DNA of 64,000 bases from Rhizomonospora bruguierae (GTDB lineage: Bacteria; Actinomycetota; Actinomycetes; Mycobacteriales; Micromonosporaceae), in contig NZ_BBQH01000018.1 of NCBI RefSeq assembly GCF_018397995.1, positions 1 to 64,000 of the forward strand, written 5' to 3'. Below the pieces are notes generated by a model that was not told the origin of the DNA, made no database searches, and saw nothing but the letters and a program-made list of their open reading frames with translations. Each line of letters begins with the position of its first letter. The first letter of the stretch is position 1. This document shows positions 25,739 to 35,135 of the stretch, piece by piece. Made by a program: the position numbers and the translations under genes.

Positions 25739-26427
25739 TGGCGCTCTCCGATCGGTGGGGTACTCCGAACGCGCAGCGCGCGGTCGATCCAGCTCCGGTC
25801 CCATTCCCCGCGCGAAATGGCGGCCGCCTCCTGAGCCTCAGCGACCTGCTTGGCTTCGGCGAGAGCGACGATGTCCTCGGCACACCAACGCGGGAGGACG
25901 GCGATACCGTCCTCGTCGCCGACGACGATGTCGCCGTCCTCGACCGCGACCCCACCCAGCGCGACCGGGCAGCGCAGCTCACCTGGCCCGTCCTTGTAGG
26001 GGCCCAGGTGGTTGAGGCCCTTGGCGAACACCGGTGGCGCGCACGATTCGAGGTCGGAGCGGTCGCGGACGGCACCGTCCACCATGATCGCCGCGACGCC
26101 CCGGGTACTTGCGTACTGCCCCATCAGGCCACCGAGGATGGCCCGATCGGTGGCGCCGCCCGCCGCCACCACCAGGATCTCCCCTGGCCGGATCAGGTCG
26201 AGGGATTTATGCACGACGAGGTTGTCCCCCGCACGGGTCCGGACGGTGAAAGCCGGCCCTGCGACTACCCGGCCCGGTGCCAGCGCGGCGACCGGATACA
26301 GACCGGTGGTCCCGGCCCATCGCCCAAAGACGTCGGAGATCAGGGAGGTGGCCAGCCGTTCGATTCGGCGGATCAGTTCGGGATCGGGCAGGGGGGTTTC
26401 GGGGTGAAGCAGGCATTCGACGGCCAT
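25735..26427 (-). CDS. RraA-like / HMG aldolase family protein
   Basis: The ATG at 26427 gives 230 residues. The family core is seen in SLISDVFGRW, AGPAFTVRTRAGDNL, VVAAGGATDRAILGG and VAAIMVDGAVRDRSDL. The G-x-x-x-D...R-D pattern includes the Arg and Asp that bind oxo acid and metal in 4-hydroxy-4-methyl-2-oxoglutarate (HMG)/oxaloacetate aldolases. In a sugar-acid cluster it would cleave a 2-oxo-4-hydroxy acid or decarboxylate oxaloacetate. It is coupled to the transketolase genes by overlap. RNase E inhibition, the other family role, is unlikely here. Confidence 0.8.
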   Translation of the reverse strand: MAVECLLHPETPLPDPELIRRIERLATSLISDVFGRWAGTTGLYPVAALAPGRVVAGPAFTVRTRAGDNLVVHKSLDLIRPGEILVVAAGGATDRAILGGLMGQYASTRGVAAIMVDGAVRDRSDLESCAPPVFAKGLNHLGPYKDGPGELRCPVALGGVAVEDGDIVVGDEDGIAVLPRWCAEDIVALAEAKQVAEAQEAAAISRGEWDRSWIDRALRVRSTPPIGERQ

Positions 26428-26447
26428 GATCGGTCCTCGCTGGTAGA

Positions 26448-27554
26448 TCAGTCGGGCTGGATGGATACACGTCGGCCGATGCCGACCTCGTCCGCGATCG
26501 CGTCGAGGTCCGCTGTGACGGCCTCGGCTAGCAGAACGCCCTCGCGTTGGGCACGCGCCAAGCGCTGCTGCTCGGGTTCGCCTGGCAGCAACAACCGTTC
26601 GACCCCATCGGCGGGCGGCAGGTGCGTGAAGCGCCGGACGAATACATCGACGTGGTCGAGGAACGCGTCGCGTCCCACCCAACCCTCCGGGTCAAGCGCC
26701 ATGAACAGGTGGGACACGCGCTGGGTGCGCGTGTAGTCCTCGTACATGTCACCGATGTCCGGTCCGGTCACCGCGGCGACCATGGCACCCGCCAGCAGGT
26801 CGACCATCATCGCCAGACCGGACCCCTTCGCTCCGCCGAACGGCACCACCGATCCGTGCAGAGCGGCCGCGGCATCCGTCGTGGGACGACCGTCCGGGTC
26901 GACCGCCCAGCCCGCCGGGATGTCCTGACGCAGCTTGCTGGCGAGGGTGATCTTCCCGCGTGCGGTTGCGCTGGTGGCCATGTCGACGACGATGGGCGGG
27001 GCATCCGGGCGGGGCACCGCGATGCTGATCGGGTTCGTTCCGACGGCTCGCGAACGGCCGCCGAAGTAGGTCATCGTCGGGGGTGCGGTCGACAGGCCGA
27101 CCGCGATCAGTCCTGCGTCGGTGGCCCGCCGGGTGAAGTAGCCCAGCGTCCCGCAATGGTTCGAGTTCGCCACGCCGGCGATCGCCACATAGTCGGTCTT
27201 GGCGCCGGCGATAGCCGCGTCGAGGCCGGCCTGGGCGCCGAGATGTCCCACCGCGTTGTGTGCGTCGACGCGAATCCGTCCGGGTGTGTTCGCGACCAGC
27301 TCCGGAACGGCCCGGGGATCGATCATGCCGGCGCGAAGCCGCTCGGAATAGATCCGCACCCGGGTCACGCCGTGGGAGGAAATCCCGCGCGCTTCCGCGT
27401 CCACAAGGGAGTCCGACACCAGATCGGCCGGGCCTTCAGGCAGTCCGGACCCCTGAAGAATCGCCGCGCAATGCGCCCGCAGTTCGTCCAGGGCGACCCT
27501 CCGGAGAGGCACGGAGCTTGCTGCGGGCCCGGTGTACGGAGTCGCGGTACTCAC
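26448..27554 (-). CDS. Malate/L-lactate dehydrogenase family oxidoreductase (Ldh_2)
   Basis: The 368-residue protein belongs to the YbjC/YiaK/AllD-type family, unrelated to classical Rossmann dehydrogenases. Visible marks are EARGISSHGVTRV with the catalytic His, VANSNHCGTLGYFTRRA, GTNPISIAVP and PFGGAKGSGLAMMVDLL. These enzymes reduce or oxidise 2-oxo/2-hydroxy acids, e.g. ureidoglycolate, 2,3-diketogulonate or malate, with NAD(P). It starts with GTG at 27554. The position between the GntR regulator and the aldolase fits a step in sugar-acid breakdown. Confidence 0.85.
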   Translation of the reverse strand: MSTATPYTGPAASSVPLRRVALDELRAHCAAILQGSGLPEGPADLVSDSLVDAEARGISSHGVTRVRIYSERLRAGMIDPRAVPELVANTPGRIRVDAHNAVGHLGAQAGLDAAIAGAKTDYVAIAGVANSNHCGTLGYFTRRATDAGLIAVGLSTAPPTMTYFGGRSRAVGTNPISIAVPRPDAPPIVVDMATSATARGKITLASKLRQDIPAGWAVDPDGRPTTDAAAALHGSVVPFGGAKGSGLAMMVDLLAGAMVAAVTGPDIGDMYEDYTRTQRVSHLFMALDPEGWVGRDAFLDHVDVFVRRFTHLPPADGVERLLLPGEPEQQRLARAQREGVLLAEAVTADLDAIADEVGIGRRVSIQPD

Positions 27555-27585
27555 GGCCGGCTCCGTCCCGGAGCCGCGGCAGGGG

Positions 27586-28257
27586 TCAGCCGTTCCTGAG
27601 TCGCACCTGTCGGAGCATGAGTTCTTCGCCGGTCCGCAGGTGATCCACCAGTGCCGCTCGGGCCTTCGGAAAGTCGTGCCTCAGGAGCGCGGACGTGATC
27701 GCCTTGTGCTCGTCCAGGGTGTCCTCCAGCCGGTCCGAGCGAGAGCCCGACAGGATGTACCGACCCCGGTTGATGTGAATGCTGAGGATCGCGTAGAAGC
27801 CGATGATTCTGCTGTTGCCGGTCGCGGCGACAATCGTCTTGTGGAATCGGTCGTCGCGGTCGAAGTACTCTTCCATCCGCTCGGGCGGGACGGGATGATG
27901 AAAACCGATAAACTGGCCGGCGATGGCCTCCAACTGCGCCTGGCTTCCCGACCGCGCAAGCTGGTCCAGCCCCGCCGGCTCCAGCAGCATCCGCACGCCG
28001 AACATCTCCCGCACGTCCTGCTCGGTGAAGGCGGAGACCGCCCAGCCGCTCCGCCCGCGGGCTTCGACCAGCCCCTCTGACTGCAGGCGGTGAAGCGCCT
28101 CGCGGACCGGGGTCCTGCTGACCCCGAGGCTCTCCGCCAACTGCCGGTCGCGTAGCACCTCCCCCGGCGCCAGCGAACCGGACACAATCGCCCTTCTGAG
28201 GGCGCCGACGGACAGCTCCGAGAGGTTGGCCGCCTCGATCGGCGCCAGTGTGTTCAT
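27586..28257 (-). CDS. GntR-family (FadR/FCD-type) transcriptional regulator
   Basis: The ATG at 28257 (MNTLAPIEAAN) gives 223 residues; 28266 is equally open. N-terminal winged helix: LRDRQLAESLGVSRTPVREALHRL. C-terminal FCD ligand domain: RMLLEPAGLDQL, DRDDRFHKTIVAATGN and HKAITSALLRHD, with the Asp and His residues that bind metal/acid ligand in this family. FCD regulators sense carboxylic acids such as gluconate or galactonate. A matching operator lies just upstream. It sits in the middle of the sugar-acid cluster and is its probable repressor. Confidence 0.87.
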   Translation of the reverse strand: MNTLAPIEAANLSELSVGALRRAIVSGSLAPGEVLRDRQLAESLGVSRTPVREALHRLQSEGLVEARGRSGWAVSAFTEQDVREMFGVRMLLEPAGLDQLARSGSQAQLEAIAGQFIGFHHPVPPERMEEYFDRDDRFHKTIVAATGNSRIIGFYAILSIHINRGRYILSGSRSDRLEDTLDEHKAITSALLRHDFPKARAALVDHLRTGEELMLRQVRLRNG

Positions 28258-28291
28258 CTCTCCCATCCCACGGATCTGGGCTTTGGTACTC

Positions 28292-28306
28292 GGTATTCAC
28301 TATACC
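28292..28306. promoter_or_regulatory. Operator-like inverted repeat for the GntR regulator
   Basis: GGTAT-N5-ATACC is a perfect inverted repeat in the gap between the enolase-family stop and the GntR start, extended to TGGTAT on one side. GntR/FCD regulators bind short palindromes of this kind; this site would repress its own gene and the downstream catabolic genes. GGTAT half-sites recur in the divergent region at 35030, 35054 and 35104. Confidence 0.55.
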
Positions 28307-28314
28307 ATCCTCTG

Positions 28315-29523
28315 TCAGCTCGCCCAGCGCTCGTTGGGAATGAGCGGATACCAACCGCGCCGCCGGTCGTCCCGGTCGTATACGTAATTGCCCGTTTCGC
28401 GGTAATAGGCCGCGTACTGCGCCATCCGCTCCGGGTCGAGCTCGACACCGAGACCGGGGCCGGTCGGCACCGGTAGCTTCCCGTCGGTGTACCGCATTTT
28501 GCCGCCGACGATGACGTCGTCCTTCAGATGGTGGTAGTGGCTGTCGATAGCAAACGGCAGGGCCGGGATAACGGCCGCCAGGTGAAGCATCGTCGCCAAC
28601 TGGATGCCACACTCCCCCGACGAGTGCATCGCCACCTGGATCTGGAACGTTTCGCACACGCCCGCGGCCTTGAGGCAGGATCGGATGCCACCCCAGAAGG
28701 TCGTGTCCAGGAGGATGATGTCGACCGCCCGGCGCAGGACGTTGCTCGCCAACTGTTCGAAGTTCACCACCACCGTGTTGGTCGCAAGCGATATCGCCAC
28801 CCGCTCGCGGACCTGCCGCATGCCCTCCAGACCCCAGGTGGGGTCCTCGAAGTAGTCATTGCGCAGATGTTCGATGGCCTTGCCGAATCGGATGGCGTCC
28901 GGAACGCTCAGCACCGCGTTGGGGTCGTACCGCAGGCCATCGTCCGGGAACGCCGCCGCGAGCGCCAGATAGCAGTCGAGCTCGTATTGCGGTGGGTAGA
29001 CGCCGCCCTTGAGCTTGTGCGAGGTGAACCCGTGCGCTTCCTTGAGCTCGCGGGCATGCGCCACGAGCTGTTCGGGTCCGGAGATCTCCCCGCTGCCGTC
29101 CTCCGCCGGGTAGCGGAAGAACAGGTAGGAGCCGAAAGCGATGTTCTCCCTCAGGCGGCCACCAAAGAGTTGCGACGCGGGGACGTTGAGGTACTTACCC
29201 ATCAGGTCGATGCAGGCGAACTCGATGGCCGAGTGCAGGGCGGTGCGGTTGCCGTACAACGCCGCGGTGGGGTTGAGCAACATGAACCGCATGGCTTCGA
29301 GGTTGAAGGGGTCGTGTCCCACCAGATACTTCTTGAGCCCGACGAGCGACCGCTCCGTCTCGGCTCCGCTGCCTCGAAGTTCGCCGACCCCAACGAGCCC
29401 CTCGTCCGTCACCACCTCGACGATCGTGCGCACGAATCGTCCCCAGTGGCCGCCGTTGGCGTGTCGCAGTGGCGCCTCCAGCGGGATCGCGACGGTGGTT
29501 GCTCGGATATCGACAATCTTCAT
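28315..29523 (-). CDS. Glucarate-dehydratase-like enolase superfamily protein
   Basis: A 402-residue member of the enolase superfamily. N-terminal capping domain up to about 130; the barrel carries the Lys pair in SHKLKGG, metal ligands in [17 protein letters not shown] and ATN, and the catalytic His in [12 protein letters not shown]. The combination matches glucarate/galactarate-type (GudD-like) acid sugar dehydratases, which dehydrate an aldarate to a 2-oxo-3-deoxy acid. The aldolase and Ldh_2 genes nearby would process that product. Which aldarate is used is unknown. Confidence 0.85.
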   Translation of the reverse strand: MKIVDIRATTVAIPLEAPLRHANGGHWGRFVRTIVEVVTDEGLVGVGELRGSGAETERSLVGLKKYLVGHDPFNLEAMRFMLLNPTAALYGNRTALHSAIEFACIDLMGKYLNVPASQLFGGRLRENIAFGSYLFFRYPAEDGSGEISGPEQLVAHARELKEAHGFTSHKLKGGVYPPQYELDCYLALAAAFPDDGLRYDPNAVLSVPDAIRFGKAIEHLRNDYFEDPTWGLEGMRQVRERVAISLATNTVVVNFEQLASNVLRRAVDIILLDTTFWGGIRSCLKAAGVCETFQIQVAMHSSGECGIQLATMLHLAAVIPALPFAIDSHYHHLKDDVIVGGKMRYTDGKLPVPTGPGLGVELDPERMAQYAAYYRETGNYVYDRDDRRRGWYPLIPNERWAS

Positions 29524-29541
29524 TTATGGGTCCCGGGTTCT

Positions 29542-30516
29542 CTAGCGGTTGTATGCCGGCGCCGATCCGGCGGGGCCTTCATTCCAGACGACGTCGCATG
29601 CGGCGAGAGTCGCTTCGTCAAGAGGCGGCCCGTTGATCGCCGCGAGATTCGCCCGAAGCTGCTCCAGGCTCGACGCGCCCAAAAGCACCGCGTGCGTGGC
29701 GGGCCGGCCGAGCACCCACCGGAGCGCGAGCTCGAGCAGGCTCAGTCCCGCCTGCCGGGCGATGTTCCGCAGCCGCTCTACCGCGACGAACTGCGCCCGG
29801 TTCCAATACCGCTCCCGATAGGTTTCCTTGGCGAACCGGCTGCCTACCGCCGGGGTGCTGTCGAGCCGGTGCTTGCCGGTGAGCAGCCCACCGGCGAGCG
29901 GGTTGTAGACGATGGTGGTCAGGCCGAGACGATCAGCAGCCTCGACGTACTCCGCCTCGATCCGGCGGGCGACGAGGCTGTACATCTGCTGGGAGACCGG
30001 CATCTCGGGCCAACCATGGGCGCGCGCGAGGTAGTTGATCTCGGTAATCTGCCACGCCGCGAAGTTCGACTGGCCCAGCTGCCGGATCTTCCCCGCCGCC
30101 ACGAGTTCGCTCAGTGTCTCCAGCGTCTCTTCTATCGGTGTCGACCGATCCGGCCGGTGCAGGTAGTACAGATCGATGTGATCGACGCCAAGGCGCTTCA
30201 GGCTGCCATCGACCGCCCGGGTCAGCGCCTTTCGGCCAAGGCCCTTGATCGAGTCGTCGGCCTGCTCTACCGTGCTCCCGCCCTTCGTGGAAATGAGAAC
30301 GTCGTCGCGGTACCGCTTGATGATTCGTCCGAGGATCGCCTCCGACCGGCCACCGTTGTAGTTGTTGGACGTGTCGAACATCGTGATCCCGGCTTCCCGG
30401 CCGGCCCGCAGCATCAGTTCGGCTTCCCGCTCGTCGACCTGGGCGCCGAACGTCATCGTCCCCAGGATTATCCGCCCGGTATGCGGCCCGGTGCCGCCCA
30501 GTTCGATCCGCTCCAT
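29542..30516 (-). CDS. Aldo/keto reductase
   Basis: The 324-residue TIM barrel has the catalytic tetrad: Asp and Tyr in FDTSNNYNGG (about 47-55), Lys in LISTKGG, and His in LYYLHRPD. The C-terminal NADPH site (LLGASSLEQLRANL) is present. It would oxidise or reduce a sugar or sugar aldehyde before or alongside the dehydratase. It is co-directional with the ABC transporter genes; gaps on both sides are under 20 nt, so it is in the same transcript. Confidence 0.87.
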   Translation of the reverse strand: MERIELGGTGPHTGRIILGTMTFGAQVDEREAELMLRAGREAGITMFDTSNNYNGGRSEAILGRIIKRYRDDVLISTKGGSTVEQADDSIKGLGRKALTRAVDGSLKRLGVDHIDLYYLHRPDRSTPIEETLETLSELVAAGKIRQLGQSNFAAWQITEINYLARAHGWPEMPVSQQMYSLVARRIEAEYVEAADRLGLTTIVYNPLAGGLLTGKHRLDSTPAVGSRFAKETYRERYWNRAQFVAVERLRNIARQAGLSLLELALRWVLGRPATHAVLLGASSLEQLRANLAAINGPPLDEATLAACDVVWNEGPAGSAPAYNR

Positions 30517-30526
30517 CGAGTCCTCC

Positions 30527-31375
30527 CTACTTGAGTCCGGTTGTGGCGACCCCGCGGACCAGGTACTTCTGGGCCGCGATGAAGAAGCCGAAGATTGGCG
30601 CCAGCGCGACGACCGACATGGCGAACAGCGGGCCGAACGAGGATCCGCTCTCGGCGTCCATGAACGAGCGCAGGGCGAGCGGGACAGTGGCCTTTTCGGG
30701 GCTGCTCAGGTAGATCAGCGGAGTCAGGAAGTCGTTGTACGTCCAGATGAAGGTAAAGATCGCGGTGGTCGCCAGCGCCGGCCGCGCAAGCGGCAGGATC
30801 ACCCGGAAGAATGTCCCGAAGAACCCGCACCCATCGATCCGTGCGGCCTCGTCCAGTTCGCGCGGAAGGGTCCGGATGAACTGGACCATGAGGAAGATGA
30901 AGAACGCGTCCGTGGCCAGGAACTTCGGCACGATCAACGGAAGGAACGTGTTCACCCAGCCGAGCTTGGAGAACAGGATGTACTGCGGGATCAGAATGAC
31001 GTGGTGGGGCAGCATCAGCATGCCCAGCATGATCGAGAACCACAGCTTTCTCAGCGGGAACTTCAGCCGGGCAAACGCAAATGCCGCCAGGGAGCAGGCA
31101 AACAGGTTTCCGACAATAGCACCGGCGACGATGATCCCGGAGTTGATGAAGAACGTCGCGAATGAGTTCGGCAGTGCCGTCCACCCGTGCACGTAGTTTT
31201 CGAGGGTGACGTTCTTGGGGATCAGGCTCTTGTCGGTGAAGATCTCGTCCTCCGGCTTGAAGGAGCTTGAGATCATCCACAGCAGCGGGTAGATCATAAC
31301 CAAGCCGAACCCGACCAGAACGAGGTGCCGGAGGAATCGACCCGCCGGGGTCCTGAAGGTGGACTTCGTGTTCAC
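30527..31375 (-). CDS. Carbohydrate ABC transporter permease (MalG/LacG type)
   Basis: The 282-residue integral membrane protein has about six segments, starting with FLRHLVLVGFGLVMIYPLLW. The EAA loop that docks the ATPase is visible as ELDEAARIDGCGFFGTFFRVILPL. It forms the channel with the MalF-type permease encoded upstream. No ATPase gene is in the cluster, so a shared MsmK-like ATPase encoded elsewhere is expected. Substrate is presumably an oligosaccharide, sugar acid or glycoside. Confidence 0.9.
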   Translation of the reverse strand: MNTKSTFRTPAGRFLRHLVLVGFGLVMIYPLLWMISSSFKPEDEIFTDKSLIPKNVTLENYVHGWTALPNSFATFFINSGIIVAGAIVGNLFACSLAAFAFARLKFPLRKLWFSIMLGMLMLPHHVILIPQYILFSKLGWVNTFLPLIVPKFLATDAFFIFLMVQFIRTLPRELDEAARIDGCGFFGTFFRVILPLARPALATTAIFTFIWTYNDFLTPLIYLSSPEKATVPLALRSFMDAESGSSFGPLFAMSVVALAPIFGFFIAAQKYLVRGVATTGLK

Positions 31376-31386
31376 GGCAATTGTCC

Positions 31387-32337
31387 CTAGCCTTCGTCGC
31401 CGTAGAAGACCCAGTACTTCGACACGACGAAGTTGATCGCCGTAATGATGCCGATCACGGCCAGCAGCACCCAGGCCAAGGCCGAGGCATAGCCCATGCG
31501 AAGGTTCGGGAAGCCCTCTTGGTAGAGGTAGAGCGTGTAGAAGAGGGTGGAGTCGACCGGGCCACCGGTGCCGTCACTGACAACGTACGCCGGGGTGAAT
31601 GCCTGGAAGGCGCTGATGGTCTGGAGGATCAGGTTGAAGAAGATGACCGGACTCAGCAGCGGGAGCGTGATCTTGAAGAACGTCCGAAGCGGGCCGGCCC
31701 CGTCCACCATTGCCGCCTCGTAGTACATCGTCGGGATCTGCCGCAGGCCGGCCAGAAAGATAATCATGGGGGCACCGAACATCCAGACGCTGAGCGTCAC
31801 GAGCGTGTACAACGACGTGTCCGGGTCACCGATCCAGCTCCCGGCGTGAATTCCGAAGAAGCCCAGGACCTGGTTCACCAGGCCACTGTCGCCGAATACC
31901 TGCCGCCAGAGCAGGGCGATCGCCACCGACCCACCGAGCAGGGACGGCAGGTAGTACACGGAGCGGTAGAAGTTGAGCGCCCGCATGCCCTTGTCCAGGG
32001 CGAGCGCCAGGAGGAGGGCGAAAACCAGCTGGAGTGGCACCGACAGGACGACGTACGTGACGGTGACACGAACCGCCTTCAGGTAGCGCGGATCGGCGGT
32101 GAACATCCGGGTGTAGTTGTCCAGACCGATCCACTTGGGCGATCCGAGCGGATTGTAGTTGGTGAAGGAAAGGTAGAGCGAGGCGACCATGGGGCCGACG
32201 ACAATCACCGCGAGCCCGATGAACCAGGGGATCAGGAACAGGTATCCCGCAAGCCCCTCGGAGACACCGCGCCGCATGCGCCGCGTGGACCCATGGTCGG
32301 CCGCGACCCTACCTTTCAGTGCCGATTGCACGGTCAT
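31387..32337 (-). CDS. Carbohydrate ABC transporter permease (MalF/LacF type)
   Basis: The 316-residue protein has about six membrane segments (LAGYLFLIPWFIGLAVIVVG first) and the EAA loop YYEAAMVDGAGPLRTFFKITLPLL. The cytosolic N-terminus (residues 1-30) is basic. It is one half of the transmembrane channel of the sugar importer, 12 nt upstream of the MalG-type gene and directly downstream of the binding-protein gene. Confidence 0.9.
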   Translation of the reverse strand: MTVQSALKGRVAADHGSTRRMRRGVSEGLAGYLFLIPWFIGLAVIVVGPMVASLYLSFTNYNPLGSPKWIGLDNYTRMFTADPRYLKAVRVTVTYVVLSVPLQLVFALLLALALDKGMRALNFYRSVYYLPSLLGGSVAIALLWRQVFGDSGLVNQVLGFFGIHAGSWIGDPDTSLYTLVTLSVWMFGAPMIIFLAGLRQIPTMYYEAAMVDGAGPLRTFFKITLPLLSPVIFFNLILQTISAFQAFTPAYVVSDGTGGPVDSTLFYTLYLYQEGFPNLRMGYASALAWVLLAVIGIITAINFVVSKYWVFYGDEG

Positions 32338-32339
32338 TC

Positions 32340-33665
32340 TTACTCACTGGCTGCCGCGGTCGCCGCTGTCATGAACTGCTTGACGGCGTCGTCGAGACCG
32401 ACCCGTCCGAACGCATAGTTGTAGTAGGCGGACTGGTATGCCTTGTTGAAGTCGTTGAAGCCGGCCGGGAAGACGGGAGTGATCTGTGCGCTCTCGGTTG
32501 CCTGCACGAGGGTCAGGTTGTCGAACGTCTGCTTCGCGGCCGCGTCCGCTGTGCCTTCGACGAGCTTGCGGATCGCCGGCGATGCGGGCACCCCACGGCT
32601 CGTACCCAGCGCCGAGCCGGCGTCGGGATCGTTCACCATGAAGTTGATCAGCGCGGCTGCCCAGGCGGCATTCTTGCTGTTCTTCGTGATGCTCCAGGCC
32701 ATGCCCGCACGCCAGACCTGTCCCGGAGTGCCGTCGTTGGCGAACGGATACGTGACGAGCCCCAACTGGTCCTTGGTCAGGCTCACGAAGTTTTCGAACT
32801 GGCTCGACGTGGTCCAGTCCATCGCACCGAAGTCCTTGACCACCGGGGAGCCCTCGGGGTTGGCACCGTTCTCCTGCTGCACGGCCGGCGGAACGACGCA
32901 GCCCTGCTTCTGGAGGTCCCCCCAGATGGCCCATAGATCCTTGACGTCCTGGTCGGCAAACCCGAGGCCGCCTCCGTCCTGGAACATTTTCTTGCCGCGC
33001 TGGGCCAGGAAGACCTGCAGGAGCTCGTACTGCGGGGCGCCGTCCTCGCTGCCCCAGTACTTCGCTCCGCCCTTCTGGTGGATCTCGCAGACCATCCTGG
33101 TGTAGTCATCCCAGGTCCAGTTGCTCGTGGGCGGAGCAATACCGAGCTGCCGCAGCTTGGTCGCGTTGTAGATGATGGCGTGCGCGTCGACGCCCGGCGG
33201 AATGCCGTACAGCACCCCATCGATCGTCTGGGCGTCGAGGAGCGGCTTCTCCCAATCGCTGAGATCGATGCTGCCGTTATCGACGTATGGCTCGATGTTC
33301 AGCAGCACACCGCTCGTCACGTACTGCTTGAGGGTCTGCCCGGACATCTGGATGATGTCGGGAGCGTTCCCGCCGGCGACCTGGGTCGTCAGCTTGTCCC
33401 AGAAGTTCGTCGACGTGGTCGACTCATAGTTGACCGTGACGTTCGGATGCTTCTGCTTGAACAGGTCGATCGCCTTGAGGGTGCGATCCGTGCGGTCCTG
33501 AGAACCCGACCATGCGATGCGCAGGGTCACCGGCTTGCTGCTGTCGAGCGGCTGGGCGGTGTCGGTATCGGCAGAGTTCCCGGAGCAGGCGGCAAGCGGC
33601 AGGGCCAGGGCTGCGCTCAGCGCAACCATGGCTTTCACCCGCGCTCGTGAATTCCAAAGGTTCAC
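32340..33665 (-). CDS. Extracellular sugar-binding lipoprotein (MalE-like, family 1 solute-binding protein)
   Basis: The 441 residues start with a signal peptide and a lipobox LAAC (cleavage before Cys at about residue 27), so it is a membrane-anchored lipoprotein. Family 1 solute-binding features include TLRIAWSGSQDRTDRT, FKQKHPNVTVNYE, GNAPDIIQMSG and GIPPGVDAHAIIYN. It captures the substrate outside the cell for the two permeases whose genes follow. It is the first gene of the transporter group, with a GTG/ATG start near 33665 and an AGGAG site upstream. Confidence 0.9.
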   Translation of the reverse strand: MNLWNSRARVKAMVALSAALALPLAACSGNSADTDTAQPLDSSKPVTLRIAWSGSQDRTDRTLKAIDLFKQKHPNVTVNYESTTSTNFWDKLTTQVAGGNAPDIIQMSGQTLKQYVTSGVLLNIEPYVDNGSIDLSDWEKPLLDAQTIDGVLYGIPPGVDAHAIIYNATKLRQLGIAPPTSNWTWDDYTRMVCEIHQKGGAKYWGSEDGAPQYELLQVFLAQRGKKMFQDGGGLGFADQDVKDLWAIWGDLQKQGCVVPPAVQQENGANPEGSPVVKDFGAMDWTTSSQFENFVSLTKDQLGLVTYPFANDGTPGQVWRAGMAWSITKNSKNAAWAAALINFMVNDPDAGSALGTSRGVPASPAIRKLVEGTADAAAKQTFDNLTLVQATESAQITPVFPAGFNDFNKAYQSAYYNYAFGRVGLDDAVKQFMTAATAAASE

Positions 33666-33772
33666 TGAATCTCCTCTTTGAGATGCGGTGGGTTCGTCTG
33701 AGCGCGCCAGGGGCTTGGCGCCCCCGTCGCGCGGCGCGCGGTCCTCGCGTAGGCCATGTTCACCGAGCTGAT

Positions 33773-34966
33773 TCAGCCGACCCGGTCAAGCTGACGCCGG
33801 ATCTCCGCGAGGTTGGCGTTGGCCGCCGCGTACAGACCCGCGGCCGTCTCCCGTGGCGTCCGTTGTGCGACGGTGTACGGGTCGTTGACCACCTGCTCGC
33901 TGATAATCTGCTCCCACTCGGGCGGCAGGGCGGCAGTCCCCCGCAGGGCAGCCGCGAGTGAGGTGGCCACGCAGGCGCGGCCGTCGGTGTCCCGGCCGAG
34001 ATTGGTGGCGGCCACCGCTGCCTCATAGGGGTTCGCCTGAGTCACCCAGAAGCACGCGAGCGCCGTGCCCAAAGTCTCGACCGGCCACAGGATGGTGCGG
34101 CCCTTGTAGTAGGTGTCGAGCAGTTCGCGCAGCTTGCGCCAGTCCCCACCGGCCGGAACGTATTCGATGGCACGTTCGACCTCGGCCCGCGGCTCTGGCG
34201 AAAGGTGAGCCAGCGCGGCCTGGACCACACTCTCCGCCGTGGCGTCCTTGCTCAGCCCTTCCGCGACGCCGGCGGCGACCGCGGACGCGATCTCGAGGGC
34301 GTAGTTGCCATTGACCCCCGAGAGGTCCTTCAGCCGGCCCACGTCCAGCGCGTCGAGTGCCGCCTGCTTCGGGTTCCCCACGTTCACCACGCCGATCGGG
34401 ATCATCATGGCCGTCACACCCCAGGCGCCCGGGAAGTAGGCGAACTTGCCGATCTCCCACGGCGGCACTCCCGCCTTGGCGGAGTAGTAGATCACCTGGT
34501 CCTGACCACCGAGCAGGATCCCGAACCTGGCCGGGTCGATGTCCCTGATCCAGATCCTGGCCACGTCCTCGACGGTGACCCGACCCTTCTTTTCGATGAC
34601 GGCGGTCGCGCTCAGCCGATGCCGCTCGTGACCGTCCTCGCTCATGCCCGGCGGGCGGTCGTGAACGGTGTACACGTTCGCATAGCCTCGCCTGACGGGC
34701 AGATTCGGCCGCGAATCCCGCCACTTGTTGGGCTGCGGGAGAAGCTCGGTCACGAGGCCGTACTTCGCCTCGATCTCGGTCCAGTCCATCCCTTCGGTCA
34801 CATCGCCCATCGAGTGACCGACCGTCGCCGCGGTCTCCACCGCGACGATCCGGTCTAGCAGCTCCGGGGACGCCAGATCCGGTACCGACGCTACGGCCTG
34901 CTCGCCGCGCTGCTGAAACAGGCCCGCACTCTCGGGTCGGGGGTCCCAGCCACTGTTGACTGTCAT
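33773..34966 (-). CDS. ADP-ribosylglycohydrolase (DraG) family protein, copy 1
   Basis: The ATG at 34966 gives 397 residues. Family marks: TVGHSMGDVTEGM (metal Asp in the N-terminal loop), DWTEIEAKYG, and the C-terminal NLGRDTDGRA that supplies further metal ligands. DraG-family enzymes use a dinuclear Mg/Mn site to cleave N- or O-glycosidic bonds to ribose; some act on small molecules rather than on ADP-ribosyl proteins. It is a paralogue of the divergent gene at 35136 (long shared stretches such as HDRPPGMSEDGHERHRL). In a sugar cluster a glycoside-cleaving role is likely. Confidence 0.82.
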   Translation of the reverse strand: MTVNSGWDPRPESAGLFQQRGEQAVASVPDLASPELLDRIVAVETAATVGHSMGDVTEGMDWTEIEAKYGLVTELLPQPNKWRDSRPNLPVRRGYANVYTVHDRPPGMSEDGHERHRLSATAVIEKKGRVTVEDVARIWIRDIDPARFGILLGGQDQVIYYSAKAGVPPWEIGKFAYFPGAWGVTAMMIPIGVVNVGNPKQAALDALDVGRLKDLSGVNGNYALEIASAVAAGVAEGLSKDATAESVVQAALAHLSPEPRAEVERAIEYVPAGGDWRKLRELLDTYYKGRTILWPVETLGTALACFWVTQANPYEAAVAATNLGRDTDGRACVATSLAAALRGTAALPPEWEQIISEQVVNDPYTVAQRTPRETAAGLYAAANANLAEIRRQLDRVG

Positions 34967-35135
34967 GCCGAGCACTGTATGCGGTACACCGAGTCCGTCG
35001 TCAAGACTTGATCACGTACCTCTCCACCTGGTATGACACGCCGGTCGTGCCCCGGTATCCCCGAGTAATCGAAGCCTTTCCCCCGCATCGGTGCGTGGCG
35101 TACGGTATTCCGAACGCCGGGAGTGAGGAGCGAGC

